A stretch of 64,000 nucleotides of DNA, taken from the NCBI GenBank assembly GCA_040505895.1, contig JBEVXU010000002.1:186001-250000 (forward strand), read 5' to 3'. Position 1 is the first letter of the stretch. Every line of letters starts with the position of its first letter. The stretch is from Vondammii sp040505895 (GTDB lineage: Bacteria; Pseudomonadota; Gammaproteobacteria; Chromatiales; Chromatiaceae). Shown in pieces: positions 35,289 to 43,057 of the stretch. Position numbers and translations under genes: made by a program. The notes under the pieces were generated by a model, which did no database searches, was not told the DNA's origin, and saw only the letters and a list, made by a program, of their open reading frames with translations.

Positions 35289-35684
35289 ATGAATAGGAAG
35301 AAGGGCTCGTGCTCGAAAGATGCATTACTTTTTGGGATTACTCTCTTAATGCTAGATCTTTATGGCTGCGGTGGTCGTTTCGATATTTATTCACCTGGCG
35401 AAATACAAAGAACCGTCAAGTCAGTAGAGCCTGGCATTTACCTCGTTAGCTATAAATGGCCATACGTTGTTGATAATTACGGCCCAAATATGGAGTTGTT
35501 GCTTGAAGGTGCAGAGGACAATGAAAAGCCCAGAATATGGAATCAGGCAATGGCATCCGCTGTACCAAAGTATCTAGAAGCAAAAGGCATTATTCCAGCA
35601 GAATGCGGTGATAATGGCGTCAGTGTTATTCGTAACGGCGAGACAGAGGGCGATGGTGGTTGGGCAGAGTTCCGATGCAACTGA
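35289..35684 (+). CDS. Putative lipoprotein in an integron-type cassette
   Basis: A 131-residue protein. The N-terminus (KDALLFGITLLMLDLYGCGG) fits a lipoprotein signal with lipobox-like LYGC. The mature part (SVEPGIYLVSYKWPYVVDNY, ECGDNGVSVIRN) is unknown. Codon use is AT-rich. The attC site begins 66 nt after the stop, the usual distance for gene cassettes, and a degenerate core GTTCGGC at 35253 may mark the cassette start, 36 nt before the ATG. Confidence 0.6.
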   Translation: MNRKKGSCSKDALLFGITLLMLDLYGCGGRFDIYSPGEIQRTVKSVEPGIYLVSYKWPYVVDNYGPNMELLLEGAEDNEKPRIWNQAMASAVPKYLEAKGIIPAECGDNGVSVIRNGETEGDGGWAEFRCN

Positions 35685-35750
35685 AAGCAGAACAACTTCG
35701 TATGCTATCAATAATGCTTGCATGTTTTGCTGTCCACAATAATCAATTTC

Positions 35751-35811
35751 GCCTAACACTTCGCTTAAGGCCGACGCCAAAAAGCGGCGCGGCTTAGCTT
35801 TAACGTTAGAT
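35751..35811 (+). repeat. Integron attC recombination site
   Basis: It starts with GCCTAAC (fits RYYYAAC) and ends with GTTAGAT (fits GTTRRRY), 61 bp in total. Between them TTAAGGCCGACGCC and GGCGCGGCTTAGC fold into the expected hairpin with an AAAAA loop. Size, core sites and orientation relative to the 35289 ORF all agree with attC. No integrase gene lies in the window. Confidence 0.85.
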
Positions 35812-35839
35812 GTCCGAGTATTCTGGGAAGGAATTATTA

Positions 35840-36163
35840 ATGGAAGAAAGTCAAAAATTAGATGCTGAGTGGATTGCCTTAAATGCGTTTAGGGGGCTAA
35901 CCAAAATCGCATCCCATGGAGATATGGAAAGGTCGATATACGATGCCGCTCTAGATTTAGGTGGTGAGTTGTATCCTGAGCTGCTCGGTCCTGAAGTTAG
36001 TATTTTAAAAAGAGAGCGTGAAAGCGATATAACAAAAGAGTATCGACAAAAAGCAAGTCTAAGATCTATTCGAGATGAGATTAGCATTACCCCTCTAGAA
36101 ATTGTGTCAGCAGATATTGAGGAAATTGAAGGACTTTTAAGACCAAGGGGTCAGAGTAATTGA
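35840..36163 (+). CDS. Small cassette-borne protein of unknown function
   Basis: A 107-residue acidic protein (MEESQKLDAEWIALNAFRGL...). The start at 35840 has GGAAGGAA 6 nt upstream; an alternative ATG at 35810 overlaps the attC core site. It looks largely helical and soluble (SILKRERESDITKEYRQKAS), with no family recognised. It begins right after attC, as cassette genes do, but no second attC follows. Confidence 0.55.
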   Translation: MEESQKLDAEWIALNAFRGLTKIASHGDMERSIYDAALDLGGELYPELLGPEVSILKRERESDITKEYRQKASLRSIRDEISITPLEIVSADIEEIEGLLRPRGQSN

Positions 36164-36729
36164 AAATGGAGTTGTGGTGGCTATATAGTCAATCGAATAG
36201 GAAAATAGCAATCAAGCGGCAATCAAGGACACCCGTCATTTCACTGGGTAAGTGAATTTCAGTTACTCTGACCCCGTGAACCGAACCCCGTGAACCGTTC
36301 AGAGAGCCAGTAATGCCGAAAATCGTCGAGGAGAGTAAGTTAAAACCATGGGATATTCAACCATACAAGGTGCTCAATCCGACACTGAACACTGTTTCCA
36401 TTCCATGTTAGTTTTGATGATGGCTAACGATCATGGATACGAATTCACGAATTGACCAGAGCCTCCCCGGTAATCGCATCAAGTGGACAGGGCTTCATCA
36501 TCCTCAGCCCACCTACGCCTAACTCCTGCTCTTCCCCAACCTCACGTAAAATAATCTGAAAGGGTATCAATCCTACATAATATAAGCAGATTGACTGTGA
36601 ATTATTATAGAATTGATCCTTATCGTTGCTGTTTCTGGATTTAGGCGTCTAAATAAGAAACTATACCCTTGATAAGGGGAATTAGGGTCCTATCCTTCGC
36701 CTCACCGATTGTTAACTACGGAGTAAAAC
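36164..36729. other. Accessory gap with debris
   Basis: No complete gene is seen. It holds a directly repeated CCCCGTGAACCG (36280-36300), a 32-codon frame at 36313 (MPKIVEESKLKPWDIQPYK), and a solitary IS-type end at 36445-36468 (tcacgaattgaccagagcctcccc). The last 150 bp are AT-rich and probably carry the promoter of the next gene. Confidence 0.5.
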
Positions 36730-37239
36730 ATGAAGCATCACGCCTTTGCCTTGGTGATTAGCGCCACCACACTCGCTATGTCCATTCCAGCTTGGGCCAG
36801 TAATACGATTACATGCCCAGATATCTCCAAAGCCAGGCAGATTGCAGAGTGTCCTGCAGAGGAAGATGTAGATCGTATGTTTATGATTAGCTGCGGATTC
36901 GAACGGGATCCAGAGGCAAAGAAACCGGAGTTGTGTGATTCATACGCGGAGTTCAAGCGTCGTAAGCATACAGCACTATGGGAGTCCTCCGACGGCGAAT
37001 TCATGGGTTACGTAACATGTGCTGTCCCTTCTGCGGAGATAAAGAAGGCCAAGCTGGCCAGTGTAGCCGTGTCGCAAAAAAATGGTCTCTATAAGATCTC
37101 CTGCAACTACCAGGAAGCTGTTAAATTTACTATGCGCACCCGTAGCGTGTGCAGAGTAGTCGGTGTTAAGAATTCAAGTATCGTTATGCGGGGAGACTGC
37201 AGCTCTGATGCATCAGCCTGTAAGGTGGAGTGTGACTGA
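36730..37239 (+). CDS. Cysteine-rich secreted protein
   Basis: A 169-residue protein with a clear signal peptide (KHHAFALVISATTLAMSIPA, cleavage after WAS). The mature part has ten or more cysteines (TCPDIS, AECPAEED, SCGFERD, ELCDS, VTCAVP, SCNYQ, VCRVV, DCSSDASACKVECD), suggesting several disulfide bonds in the periplasm. I do not recognise a family. GGAG precedes the ATG. Confidence 0.65.
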   Translation: MKHHAFALVISATTLAMSIPAWASNTITCPDISKARQIAECPAEEDVDRMFMISCGFERDPEAKKPELCDSYAEFKRRKHTALWESSDGEFMGYVTCAVPSAEIKKAKLASVAVSQKNGLYKISCNYQEAVKFTMRTRSVCRVVGVKNSSIVMRGDCSSDASACKVECD

Positions 37240-37277
37240 TTAGTCATGCTAGGGCAGGCGTTAAGGAGTACAGAGAG

Positions 37278-37877
37278 ATCAAGTACCTTTGGGGATTAAT
37301 CTACATAGCCGTATTGATCTGGTCAGGCCTGAATCCAAAGGACCAATTCACTTGGTTCCTTGAGGTTGTTCCGGCATTGATTGGTGGCGTCCTGCTTGTT
37401 GCCACCTATAACTCGTTTCGCCTGACCTCTCTGCTTTACATTTTCATTCTAATTCACTGTGTAATTCTTATGGTTGGCGGGCACTATACCTACGCAGAAG
37501 TGCCCCTGTTCGATACCCTTGGAGAGATTTTTGGAGCCGAACGTAACAATTACGATAAGCTCGGCCACTTTGCACAAGGTTTTGTACCGGCCCTGTTGGC
37601 AAGGGAGATCCTGATACGCAAAAACGTGGTGAATGGTCGTATATGGCTCAACCTTTTTATTGTTTCTATCTGTCTGGCGTTTAGCGCACTCTATGAGTTG
37701 ATCGAATGGTGGGTGGCTATAGCAACGGGTGAAAATGCTGAAGCCTTCCTCGGTACCCAGGGCTATGTATGGGATACCCAGTCGGATATGGCACTGGCAT
37801 TGTTAGGCGCAATTACTTTAATAGTGCTTCTATCCAGGCGCCATGACCTGGAACTCAAAAAAGTGATGGCTAACTAA
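37278..37877 (+). CDS. DUF2238 (YjdF-like) membrane protein with no ATG start
   Basis: The frame encodes about 199 residues of a DUF2238 protein: IKYLWGLIYIAVLIWSGLNP, KDQFTWFLEVVPALIGG, ERNNYDKLGHFAQGFVPAL and ALYELIEWWVA are typical, with five or six membrane helices. No ATG, GTG or TTG lies at the expected start. AAGGAG at 37263-37268 stands 9 nt before ATC (37278), giving the expected N-terminus. The first ordinary start, TTG at 37314, would remove most of helix 1. So either ATC is used or the start was lost. Confidence 0.75.
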   Translation: MKYLWGLIYIAVLIWSGLNPKDQFTWFLEVVPALIGGVLLVATYNSFRLTSLLYIFILIHCVILMVGGHYTYAEVPLFDTLGEIFGAERNNYDKLGHFAQGFVPALLAREILIRKNVVNGRIWLNLFIVSICLAFSALYELIEWWVAIATGENAEAFLGTQGYVWDTQSDMALALLGAITLIVLLSRRHDLELKKVMAN

Positions 37878-37881
37878 AGTA

Positions 37882-38055
37882 ACTCAAGTTTCGGAGTTCA
37901 TTAGCCCCCTCTCCCTCAGGGAGAGGGTTGGGGTGAGGGGAGTTGAAAAGCTAACGCTTTGATTCTTCTAATTCCCCTCATCCTGGCCTTCTCCCTGAGG
38001 GAGAAGGGACGGTCTATCCAAGCCTTTTACGTCATTTGAACTCCAAAACTTGAGT
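37882..38055 (+). mobile_element. 174-bp MITE with 6-bp target duplication
   Basis: Ends ACTCAAGTTTCGGAGTTCA and TGAACTCCAAAACTTGAGT match in 18 of 19 positions as inverse copies. AAAGTA is repeated directly at 37876-37881 and 38056-38061. Inside are CCCCCTCTCCCTCAGGGAGA and its counterpart CTTCTCCCTGAGGGAGAAG. It is inserted over the stop codon of the DUF2238 gene. Confidence 0.85.
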
Positions 38056-38099
38056 AAAGTAATTAGCCTTTATAAAAAATAAGAACGCGATACTAGAAG

Positions 38100-38144
38100 G
38101 CAAAATGCAAACACCCCGCCATAGGCGGGGTGTTTGCATTTTGC
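38100..38144. terminator. Strong bidirectional terminator
   Basis: GCAAAATGCAAACACCCCGCC and GGCGGGGTGTTTGCATTTTGC are perfect inverse copies around ATA. It serves the sulfur-globule-like gene on the minus strand and anything read from the left. Confidence 0.85.
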
Positions 38145-38249
38145 CGGCAACACTGGGGGATGCCGCTGTTTACAATCACCTGAGCAATTGATAGCAAAGG
38201 AACAGGGAGGTCACATCGTCATCTCCTACCCTGCTCTAATCAGGCTTAA

Positions 38250-38678
38250 TTACTTTGCAGCTTCAGCCTCGGGTGTAGCAGGAGCCACTGGAGCGGCAGG
38301 TGCTGCATAGTAAGGAGCATAGCCGTAGTAAGGGGCGTTATGACCATAGCCATTGCCGGCGGCATTGACATTGGAACGGGCGTTACCAGAGAAACCCATG
38401 CTGAACGCCATATCGCCACTGCCCTGGCCGTTACCGCTACCAAAACCGTTGCTGTTGTAGCCGTTGCCGTAGTATGGGTTGTTGCGGCCGTAACCGTTGC
38501 CGTAGGCATCGCCCTGGACATTGGAGCGTGCGTTGCCGGAGAAGCCCATGTTGAAATCCATGTCGCCGTTGCCTTCGCCGTAACCATTTCCGTTGCCGTT
38601 ACCATTGTTCCAGCCCCAGAAAGCGTTTGCAGAAGTACTGGCAGCAACCAAAGCAGCAATAAGGATGATCTTTTTCAT
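38250..38678 (-). CDS. Sulfur-globule-type Gly/Asn/Tyr-rich secreted protein
   Basis: A 142-residue protein with a signal peptide (KKIILIAALVAASTSANA, cleavage before FWGW). The mature part is rich in Gly, Asn and Tyr (NGNGNGNGYGEGNG, YYGYAPYY) with an Ala/Pro tail. It contains an internal duplication: residues 39-70 and 89-118 share MGFSGNARSNV. This composition is that of envelope proteins of periplasmic sulfur globules (Sgp) in purple and other sulfur bacteria. GGAGAA precedes the ATG. The exact role is inferred. Confidence 0.7.
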   Translation of the reverse strand: MKKIILIAALVAASTSANAFWGWNNGNGNGNGYGEGNGDMDFNMGFSGNARSNVQGDAYGNGYGRNNPYYGNGYNSNGFGSGNGQGSGDMAFSMGFSGNARSNVNAAGNGYGHNAPYYGYAPYYAAPAAPVAPATPEAEAAK

Positions 38679-38817
38679 AATATTCTCCAAAAAGAATTTA
38701 GTCTGTTAGTGTGTTGTCTAGGCGTACTGCTTTGTGCCCGTCATTGGAGAAGTAGTATATTAGAATATATTAATATGTCAATATTTATTTATGCCTCTAT
38801 AAAGGAAAGTAGAAACG

Positions 38818-39402
38818 GTGCCTCGCGATATTAAAGAGCTGATTGAACAGATTCAGTTGCTGGAAGAGGAGTTGGAGCAGCGCTTCGACGGCTTGCGCCA
38901 ACAGTTTCACTACTCTTTTAAAGGGCGGCGTGTCCGTTTTGAGAATGAAGTCAGGCGGTTACACCGGGAATACCGCATTGGAGTATTGAAGTACCTGCGT
39001 CGCGCCAGGCCGATGAACGTGATCACCGCACCGGTGATCTACAGCATGATCGTCCCTATTGCGATCTTTGATGTCGCTATCACCCTCTATCAGCACATAT
39101 GTTTCCGCGCCTATGGTGTATCCCGTGTGTTGCGCCGTGATCATATGGCAATAGACCGCCATCAGTTGGCCTACCTTAATGCTATTGAGAAGGTGAATTG
39201 CATCTACTGTGGTTATGGCAATGGGGTGATCAGCTACTCGCGGGAGATCCTCTCTCGGACCGAGCAGTACTGGTGCCCGATCAAGCATGCCCGCCGGGTA
39301 CACGGCCACCACAGCCGTTACGGTGAGTTTTTTGACTATGGTGACCCGGAAGCGTTTCAGCAGGGGCGCACAGTGAAACGAAAAGCGTTGACCGGGGATT
39401 AG
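38818..39402 (+). CDS. Conserved membrane protein with CxxC motif
   Basis: A 194-residue protein starting at GTG, with AAGGAAAG upstream. A coiled coil (ELIEQIQLLEEELEQRFDGL) precedes a membrane stretch (VITAPVIYSMIVPIAIFDVAI). The C-terminal part has CIYCGYGNG and EQYWCPIKHARR, giving a potential metal or redox site. I know this as a conserved uncharacterised family in proteobacteria. It is divergent from the sulfur-globule-like gene. Confidence 0.7.
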   Translation: MPRDIKELIEQIQLLEEELEQRFDGLRQQFHYSFKGRRVRFENEVRRLHREYRIGVLKYLRRARPMNVITAPVIYSMIVPIAIFDVAITLYQHICFRAYGVSRVLRRDHMAIDRHQLAYLNAIEKVNCIYCGYGNGVISYSREILSRTEQYWCPIKHARRVHGHHSRYGEFFDYGDPEAFQQGRTVKRKALTGD

Positions 39403-39509
39403 AGCAAAGTTTATCACCGATATGACGTAACACTTTGACCCGGATGAGGTGATGTATCACTGGCATGATGCAATTCGAATGTGAGAACTGTTTATGGAGT
39501 GCTGTTCGT

Positions 39510-40349
39510 CTATAGACCAGGCCTTAAGTGGGAAGGCAGCGTATACAACTTATCCCCATTCCCAAGCGGGCAAGCGAATGATAGATGATAGGCGGTCAGC
39601 TGTAGATCTTCGGCATCTACTTCTCCACCGTGCAGTCGGTCACCCACCACGGGAAAACCGATGCCGGCGAGATGAGCCCGAATCTGATGTTTGCGTCCTG
39701 TTTCGATGGTGATATCCAGTAGGGATCTGTCGCTTTCAGGATCATATTCAATCAGTTTTGCGTGAGTACACGCCTGTCGACCATCGATGTCACTGTCGAT
39801 GGTGGTTGCTGTATCAGCGGCCGAAAACCTGCCGTGAACAACAACCATGTACCGTTTATTGATAGCCCGCTGCTGAAACAGGTTCGCTAAAGCGGTGGCG
39901 GCCTTTTTCTGGTGGGCAAGAAGTACCAGCCCGGTGGCGGCACGATCCAGCCGGTGGACAATAAAGGCGTTTCGTTGGGGAGTGAGGTGCTGCTCGGCCC
40001 AGCGGTAGAGGGTGCAGTGATCACCCCACTTCGAGCCCTGTGAGAACATTCCATAGGGCTTGTACCAGACGCTGTAGGCACCCTCATCGGCAATCAATTG
40101 GGCGGGAAGCGGCTCAGCGTTGAGGATGCGCTCATCATAATAGAGGTGCAGCCGGTCTCCAGCCTTCATGGTTTTGGCCTGGCGACGAAGCCGTCGAGTG
40201 TTTTTGCCGCTGGTCAGCCACACCGCTCCCTTCTGCATAGCGCTCTTGATGCGCTGTTTCGAAAACCCGGAGGCTTGTGCCAGTAGGTTGACGGCCGTAT
40301 CGCTGCCGACAGTGACATCTATGTGAGTTTCAATCTGTTGTTGGCACAA
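39510..40349 (-). CDS. RluA-family RNA pseudouridine synthase
   Basis: A 279-residue enzyme. An S4-like N-terminal part (SGFSKQRIKSAMQKGAVWL) precedes the catalytic domain, whose Asp is in VHRLDRAATGLVLLA; TGRKHQIRAHLA is also typical. The RNA target is unknown (RluA, RluC, RluD and TruC are relatives). Confidence 0.88.
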   Translation of the reverse strand: MCQQQIETHIDVTVGSDTAVNLLAQASGFSKQRIKSAMQKGAVWLTSGKNTRRLRRQAKTMKAGDRLHLYYDERILNAEPLPAQLIADEGAYSVWYKPYGMFSQGSKWGDHCTLYRWAEQHLTPQRNAFIVHRLDRAATGLVLLAHQKKAATALANLFQQRAINKRYMVVVHGRFSAADTATTIDSDIDGRQACTHAKLIEYDPESDRSLLDITIETGRKHQIRAHLAGIGFPVVGDRLHGGEVDAEDLQLTAYHLSFACPLGNGDKLYTLPSHLRPGL

Positions 40350-40362
40350 GAGGGTCTCTTTT

Positions 40363-40702
40363 TTACCTGTCAGTCAGCTTAATCTCGATACGCCGGTTGG
40401 CCTGTAGCGCCACTTCGTTTCGCCCCTTATCGACTGGATGAAATTCGCCATAACCGGCGGCTGAAAGGCGTGCCATTGGTATCCCCTGCTGCCCGAGAAA
40501 ACGCACCACCGATACTGCTCTGGCGGTCGAGAGCTCCCAGTTTAAGGGATATTTTAGGGTATTGATGGGGCGGATATCGGTATGCCCATCCACCTGGAGT
40601 ATCCAGTTAAAACAGGTGCTGCAATCAATACCGCAGGCAGCAATCTGGTCAACATAACACAGGTTGAAATAACTCTGCAGTAACGGATCGGCAATTTATC
40701 TA
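40363..40702 (-). pseudogene. OmpA/MotB-type C-terminal domain, truncated by a MITE
   Basis: The frame from about 40702 to 40363 reads QSYFNLCYVDQIAACGIDCS, then NWILQVDGHTDIRPIN, STARAVSVVRFLGQQGIPM and the end NRRIEIKLTDR, a complete peptidoglycan-binding domain of the MotB/OmpA kind. There is no start codon or N-terminal part: the frame stops exactly where the REP-core MITE copy C begins. It was probably a stator- or porin-like cell wall anchor. Confidence 0.75.
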
Positions 40703-40833
40703 TAGTGGCTGAGCACAATAATCCGGGAACGGGATGTAGGAGCGAACTTGTTCGCGAAGAACATGCCCCGGAGCCTGATCGCGAATAAATTCGCTCCTAC
40801 AGATGCCCTTTTTTCTATGAAGATAGTGCTTCA
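40702..40833 (+). mobile_element. REP-core MITE, copy C (right end lost)
   Basis: The left end tatagtggctgagcacaata and the core pair (GTAGGAGCGAACTTGTTCGC, GCGAATAAATTCGCTCCTAC) match copies A and B; similarity stops after gaagatagtgcttcagag, so the right end is missing. It lies between cbbO and the OmpA fragment. Confidence 0.75.
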
Positions 40834-40927
40834 GAGATCTCGGGGTGTTTAGTGCTTCGGAAATAAGGAATTTACGATACTCCTGGAAGAAGAGAAGCAC
40901 CTTGCCACTGTTATAGCCGGCAGACTC

Positions 40928-43057
40928 CTAGGCTCTGGTCAGTCGTCGATAAATATCCGATACCTTCAGCGGCAGGCTCTTCACATCATCAACGACGGTG
41001 AAGGCGGCGGGGCCGTAGAGATGAGGCAGGTAGTCCCGTGCCTCATCATCGATAGTAATACAGTAGGGGTGAATACCACTCTGACGGGCCTCCACCAAGG
41101 CACGGCGGGTATCCTCTATGCCATATTGCCCACGGTAGCTGTCGTAGTCATCCGGTTTGCCGTCGGAGAGGGTGATGAGCATGCGGGTCTTGGCTTCGGT
41201 CTCCTGTAACAGGCTACTGAGGTGGCGGATAGCAAATCCCATACGAGTATAATCCTGAGGCAGAATACCGTTGATACGCGCCCGGGTCTCGTCATCATAG
41301 GCTTCACTGAAGTGTTTGATATGGAACAGCTCACAACGCTTGCGCGTCATGCTCGAAAAGCCATAGATGGCGTATCGGTCACCCAGGGTTTCCAGCGCCT
41401 CGCACAACAGTACCAGAGATTCACGCTCTGCCTGATTGATCCACCCTTTGGTGGATCCACTCATATCCACCATAAAGACCACAGCGATATTGCGTTCGCT
41501 GCGGTGCATACGGGTAAACAGCCGGTCTGTCATCTCCCGTCCCTGCCTGACATCGGCCAGCGCCTCGACCAGAGCGTCAATATCGACACCGTCACCGTGG
41601 GGCTGGCGCTTCAACAGGCGATCCTCATCACGCATCGCCTCGAAAGTCTTGCGCAATTGCCTTACCAGGCCACTGTACTTCTCCAGGGTATCAGCGACGA
41701 AGTTATCATGGATGGGAACCACCTCTTTCTCACGCACAGCACACCAGTTTTTCCGGTAGTGTTTACGTTGAAAATCCCACTCCTGATAGAGAAATGCGCC
41801 CTCTTCATGATAGGTGCCGCTCCACACATCCTCCAGCTCTTCATCATCATCGTTCAACAGCGATGGATCATATTCACCCGGCCCGGCAGGCTCCAGATAA
41901 TCATTGGGAATATCGCCAAAATCGACAATGATGGAGCTTGCCAATGCTGCCATCTCATCCGGTAGCGGTACAGGCAGATCATCGAGCAGAATCTCCACTC
42001 TGAAACCTTCCGGATAGGAGGGATCTTCAACCTCCTTTTTCATGAAGCGCTCTTTTTTCTCTTCGTCTCTCTCCTCCTCTTCCCCAGCCCGCTTTTTCTC
42101 CCGTTCATCCAGTATCTGTTGTAGCCTGACCTTAAAGTGGGCCTTCTCTCTCTCGGCACGAGTCTCCATGCAGGCGATGGCACTCTCCACCGCTAGCCCA
42201 CCCTGAAAGCAGGAGACCGTGCAGGGAGCCAACTTGCCCATATTCTCTACCGCCATATCAGCGACCTCCCAGACACTCACTCCCGGTTGGGAAAGCTGTT
42301 GGGAGAGTAGCTGCCAATCGGAGGAGAGTACCGCAACATCGGACTCATCTTTGAGATGCACCATTTGTCGGTAGAGACCCGGCAGTTCACGGCTAAGGCA
42401 GCCCTCGAGACGCAGTGTCTCCATTCCATGAAACAGTGGAACAAATCCTTCAGCTGTCGGCCCGATATCCCGCAGTGCCCGAAAGGTACCAAAGCGGATC
42501 TGCGCCCACAGTAGTGCAAGAGTGATCTTGTAGTGGAGGAAGTTCTCCTCCCTGGTGGAGAAGAGTGACTGTATGGAGGGAAGAAAGAGCGTCTCGGTAT
42601 CGGTATAGGTAGTGTCGCAGCCGGCTATCTTCAGCTTGCGCCCGGAGAGCCCATGAAGAAAGCCGGTGAGCACCCTCTCCTCCTCTTCCAATATGGCACC
42701 GTGCAGGCGGGTGTGCTGCATCTCGGCAAAGCCCGCACTCTTCTCAATTACCTGCAGTGCCGGTCTCAGACCACTTAGGTCGTAGACATCCATGGTGTGG
42801 AGGGCCCAGGCTTCGATCATGTGGTGATCCATAGCGGCCAGAGCCGCCACACCGTGGCAGGCAATCTGGTAACCCAACTCTACATGGGTACTGGCTACCC
42901 GAATAATCCAATCGAGCAGAAACTCCTGCTCCTCGCGGGATAATCCGGCGATGCCTTGTGAGGGCAGCCGGGTATCTCTGAAAGAGAATTCTACCTCCAG
43001 TGGCTCCTCAAGCAGGGTCTCTATCTCGTCGGCGGTAAGCGGCGTGTTGCTAGTCAT
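40928..43057 (-). CDS. cbbO: RuBisCO activation protein CbbO (VWA domain)
   Basis: A 709-residue protein with a C-terminal von Willebrand A domain. The MIDAS motif is MVDMSGSTKGWIN, with the Asp of TLSDGKPDDYD. The centre is charged (EREKKRAGEEEERDEEKKER). With the AAA+ partner CbbQ it forms the CbbQO RuBisCO activase; NorD of denitrifiers is a relative, but no nor genes are seen. It starts directly after the cbbQ stop. Confidence 0.82.
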   Translation of the reverse strand: MTSNTPLTADEIETLLEEPLEVEFSFRDTRLPSQGIAGLSREEQEFLLDWIIRVASTHVELGYQIACHGVAALAAMDHHMIEAWALHTMDVYDLSGLRPALQVIEKSAGFAEMQHTRLHGAILEEEERVLTGFLHGLSGRKLKIAGCDTTYTDTETLFLPSIQSLFSTREENFLHYKITLALLWAQIRFGTFRALRDIGPTAEGFVPLFHGMETLRLEGCLSRELPGLYRQMVHLKDESDVAVLSSDWQLLSQQLSQPGVSVWEVADMAVENMGKLAPCTVSCFQGGLAVESAIACMETRAEREKAHFKVRLQQILDEREKKRAGEEEERDEEKKERFMKKEVEDPSYPEGFRVEILLDDLPVPLPDEMAALASSIIVDFGDIPNDYLEPAGPGEYDPSLLNDDDEELEDVWSGTYHEEGAFLYQEWDFQRKHYRKNWCAVREKEVVPIHDNFVADTLEKYSGLVRQLRKTFEAMRDEDRLLKRQPHGDGVDIDALVEALADVRQGREMTDRLFTRMHRSERNIAVVFMVDMSGSTKGWINQAERESLVLLCEALETLGDRYAIYGFSSMTRKRCELFHIKHFSEAYDDETRARINGILPQDYTRMGFAIRHLSSLLQETEAKTRMLITLSDGKPDDYDSYRGQYGIEDTRRALVEARQSGIHPYCITIDDEARDYLPHLYGPAAFTVVDDVKSLPLKVSDIYRRLTRA

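Noticed and set aside
35098..35292. A 64-codon plus-strand frame before the cassette ORF
   Set aside because: No ribosome-binding site, no recognisable pattern, low-complexity composition, and it overlaps the better cassette ORF start (ATGGGATGA).
36313..36411. A 32-codon frame (MPKIVEESKLKPWDIQPYK...)
   Set aside because: It is short and lies between repeats; perhaps a gene fragment but nothing confirms it.
38246..38834. Long Thr/Ala- and Val/Ala-rich frames overlapping the sulfur-globule-like gene
   Set aside because: They are shadows of the repetitive Gly/Asn codons; only the 38678-38250 frame has a signal peptide and a good ribosome-binding site.
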